A stretch of 64,000 nucleotides of DNA from Lacinutrix sp. Bg11-31 (GTDB taxonomy: Bacteria > Bacteroidota > Bacteroidia > Flavobacteriales > Flavobacteriaceae), in the NCBI RefSeq assembly GCF_002831665.1, contig NZ_CP025118.1, positions 2,170,001 to 2,234,000 on the forward strand, given 5' to 3'. Both the position numbers and the translations under genes were made by a program. A model generated the notes under the pieces. It was not told the origin of the DNA. It saw only the letters and a program-made list of their open reading frames with translations, and searched no databases. Position 1 is the stretch's first letter. Each line of letters opens with the position of its first letter. Shown here piece after piece: positions 63,100 to 64,000 of this stretch.

Positions 63100-63390
63100 T
63101 TAAAAAATTAAGCAGGTTAAGATTGTTTGCAATTTTGGTTTATTATTAATGGTTTTAAAAGCCTAAAACAGAACTATTATCGCGTGTTAACTTCATGCTT
63201 ACTAGTAATATTATTTTAAAAATGTATTCCAATACAAATACCAAAAACTCATTTACAAACAAAAAAAATCACAAAACACTAATTGCTAGATATTTGTGAT
63301 TTAAATACAATTTTATTGAACACTATGAAATATCGACGTACCGCATTTTTAAAGACGAACTACTATAATTAGTGGTATTACATTAATTTA
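63100..63390. other. Intergenic region with a minus-strand terminator
   Basis: About 290 bases between the pseudogene and the sigma-54 activator gene. Apart from the hairpin at 63261-63302 nothing is recognised. Confidence 0.5.
63261..63302 (-). terminator. Terminator after the sigma-54 activator gene
   Basis: A 10-bp stem AAATCACAAA / TTTGTGATTT with a 17-nt loop. Read on the minus strand it is followed by TTTTTGTTTG. It begins about 90 bases after the stop of the activator gene. Confidence 0.65.
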
Positions 63391-64000
63391 TTACGCTTTT
63401 GTTATCTCTAATTTAGTAATTCTATCTCTCAATGTACTGGGCTTTAAATTTAGTATTATTGCCGCTCCTTTGGGACCACTAATTTTCCAATTGCATTGCT
63501 CTAGAATCTGTATTATATGATTACGCTGCACAGAATCTAAGGACAAATCTTTTTTACTAATTGACTTAGATTTTTGCGTAGAAGACTCAAAACCTGGAAT
63601 TAACAAAGTATCGCTAGTCGATACTATTGAGGCGCGTTCTATTAAATTTTCTAATTCTCTAATATTTCCTGGCCAATTATATGCTTTTAACTTACTCATA
63701 GCATCATCTGGAATATACTTAATACTTTTTCCATAAGCTTTATTAAATTTATCTACAAAATGCTCAACCAATAAAGGAATATCGTCTTTTCGCTTTCTTA
63801 AAGGCGGCACTTCTATAGGAAACACATTAAGTCTAAAATATAAATCTTCTCTAAACTGTTTCTTTTCTACCTCTGCTTTAAGATCTCTGTTTGTTGCCGC
63901 AATTACTCTAACATCTAATTTTTTTAACCCAGTAGTACCACCAACAACTTCAATTTCTCCTTCTTGTAAGAATCTTAATATTTTGGGTTGCATATCTAGT
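63391..64000 (-). CDS. Sigma-54-dependent transcriptional activator, C-terminal part (5' end outside window)
   Basis: The frame is open to the window edge and gives about 202 residues of an AAA+ enhancer-binding protein that drives RNA polymerase with sigma-54. Seen are [17 protein letters not shown] after the missing Walker B region, [15 protein letters not shown] (sensor I), [20 protein letters not shown] with the R-fingers, and [20 protein letters not shown] (sensor II). The Fis-type helix-turn-helix is at the end ([35 protein letters not shown]), the version found in FhlA/NorR-like regulators. The N-terminal sensory domain, Walker A and GAFTGA loop lie beyond the window, so the signal is unknown. 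Confidence 0.93.
   Translation of the reverse strand, partial: LDMQPKILRFLQEGEIEVVGGTTGLKKLDVRVIAATNRDLKAEVEKKQFREDLYFRLNVFPIEVPPLRKRKDDIPLLVEHFVDKFNKAYGKSIKYIPDDAMSKLKAYNWPGNIRELENLIERASIVSTSDTLLIPGFESSTQKSKSISKKDLSLDSVQRNHIIQILEQCNWKISGPKGAAIILNLKPSTLRDRITKLEITKA

Overview
The window comes from a low-GC member of the Bacteroidota, almost certainly a marine-type Flavobacteriaceae. The evidence is a short primary sigma factor without region 1.1, promoter -7 boxes of the TAnnTTTG type, the flavobacterial dcw gene order ending in yqeY, a FtsZ with a very long acidic tail, a mevalonate-pathway pair and divergent LptC and FtsQ proteins. No prophage, insertion sequence, CRISPR array or rRNA operon is visible. 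Two tRNA genes are present (Arg-TCG and Phe-GAA).

Layout. 1-9.5 kb holds housekeeping genes: the end of fbaA, accD, rpsO, pnp, rpoD, a BLUF blue-light sensor, rpe and an MtfA-like metallopeptidase. Between them lie a decayed PAS histidine kinase (about 1.55-2.49 kb) and gene debris upstream of rpoD (about 5.5-6.1 kb). 9.6-12.2 kb has an O-antigen ligase/polymerase-TPR protein and tRNA-Arg. 12.2-28.8 kb is the complete division and cell-wall cluster on the minus strand, transcribed mraZ-rsmH-ftsL-ftsI-murE-mraY-murD-ftsW-murG-murC-ftsQ-ftsA-ftsZ, followed after a terminator by yqeY. Three perfect 10-bp tandem repeats just upstream of mraZ look like an MraZ operator, and short palindromic repeats sit in at least five of the gaps inside the operon.

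29-41.4 kb: an alpha/beta hydrolase, engB, an RluA-type pseudouridine synthase, a TonB-like lipoprotein, an orphan OppC-like permease with the tail-specific protease Prc (minus strand), then surE-small membrane protein-lpxB-NlpC/P60 lipoprotein-comEC, and a periplasmic thioredoxin. 41.4-49.4 kb: a peptide-use operon (DPP-IV peptidase plus two POT transporters) and, divergently, class II HMG-CoA reductase with a GHMP kinase. 49.5-57.5 kb: an envelope-biogenesis run on the minus strand (coaX, an outer-membrane barrel, a TPR protein, lptC, a small membrane protein, a CNNM/CBS protein and a PpiD-like folding factor).

57.9-61.1 kb is a signalling operon: two paralogous small STAS-like proteins of unknown role, a soluble three-PAS histidine kinase and a single-domain response regulator. 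This is the best candidate for a little-described system in the window. 61.1-63.1 kb is mostly non-coding or decayed and includes a secreted-protein pseudogene with many lesions and a 19-A tract. The window ends inside a sigma-54 activator gene.
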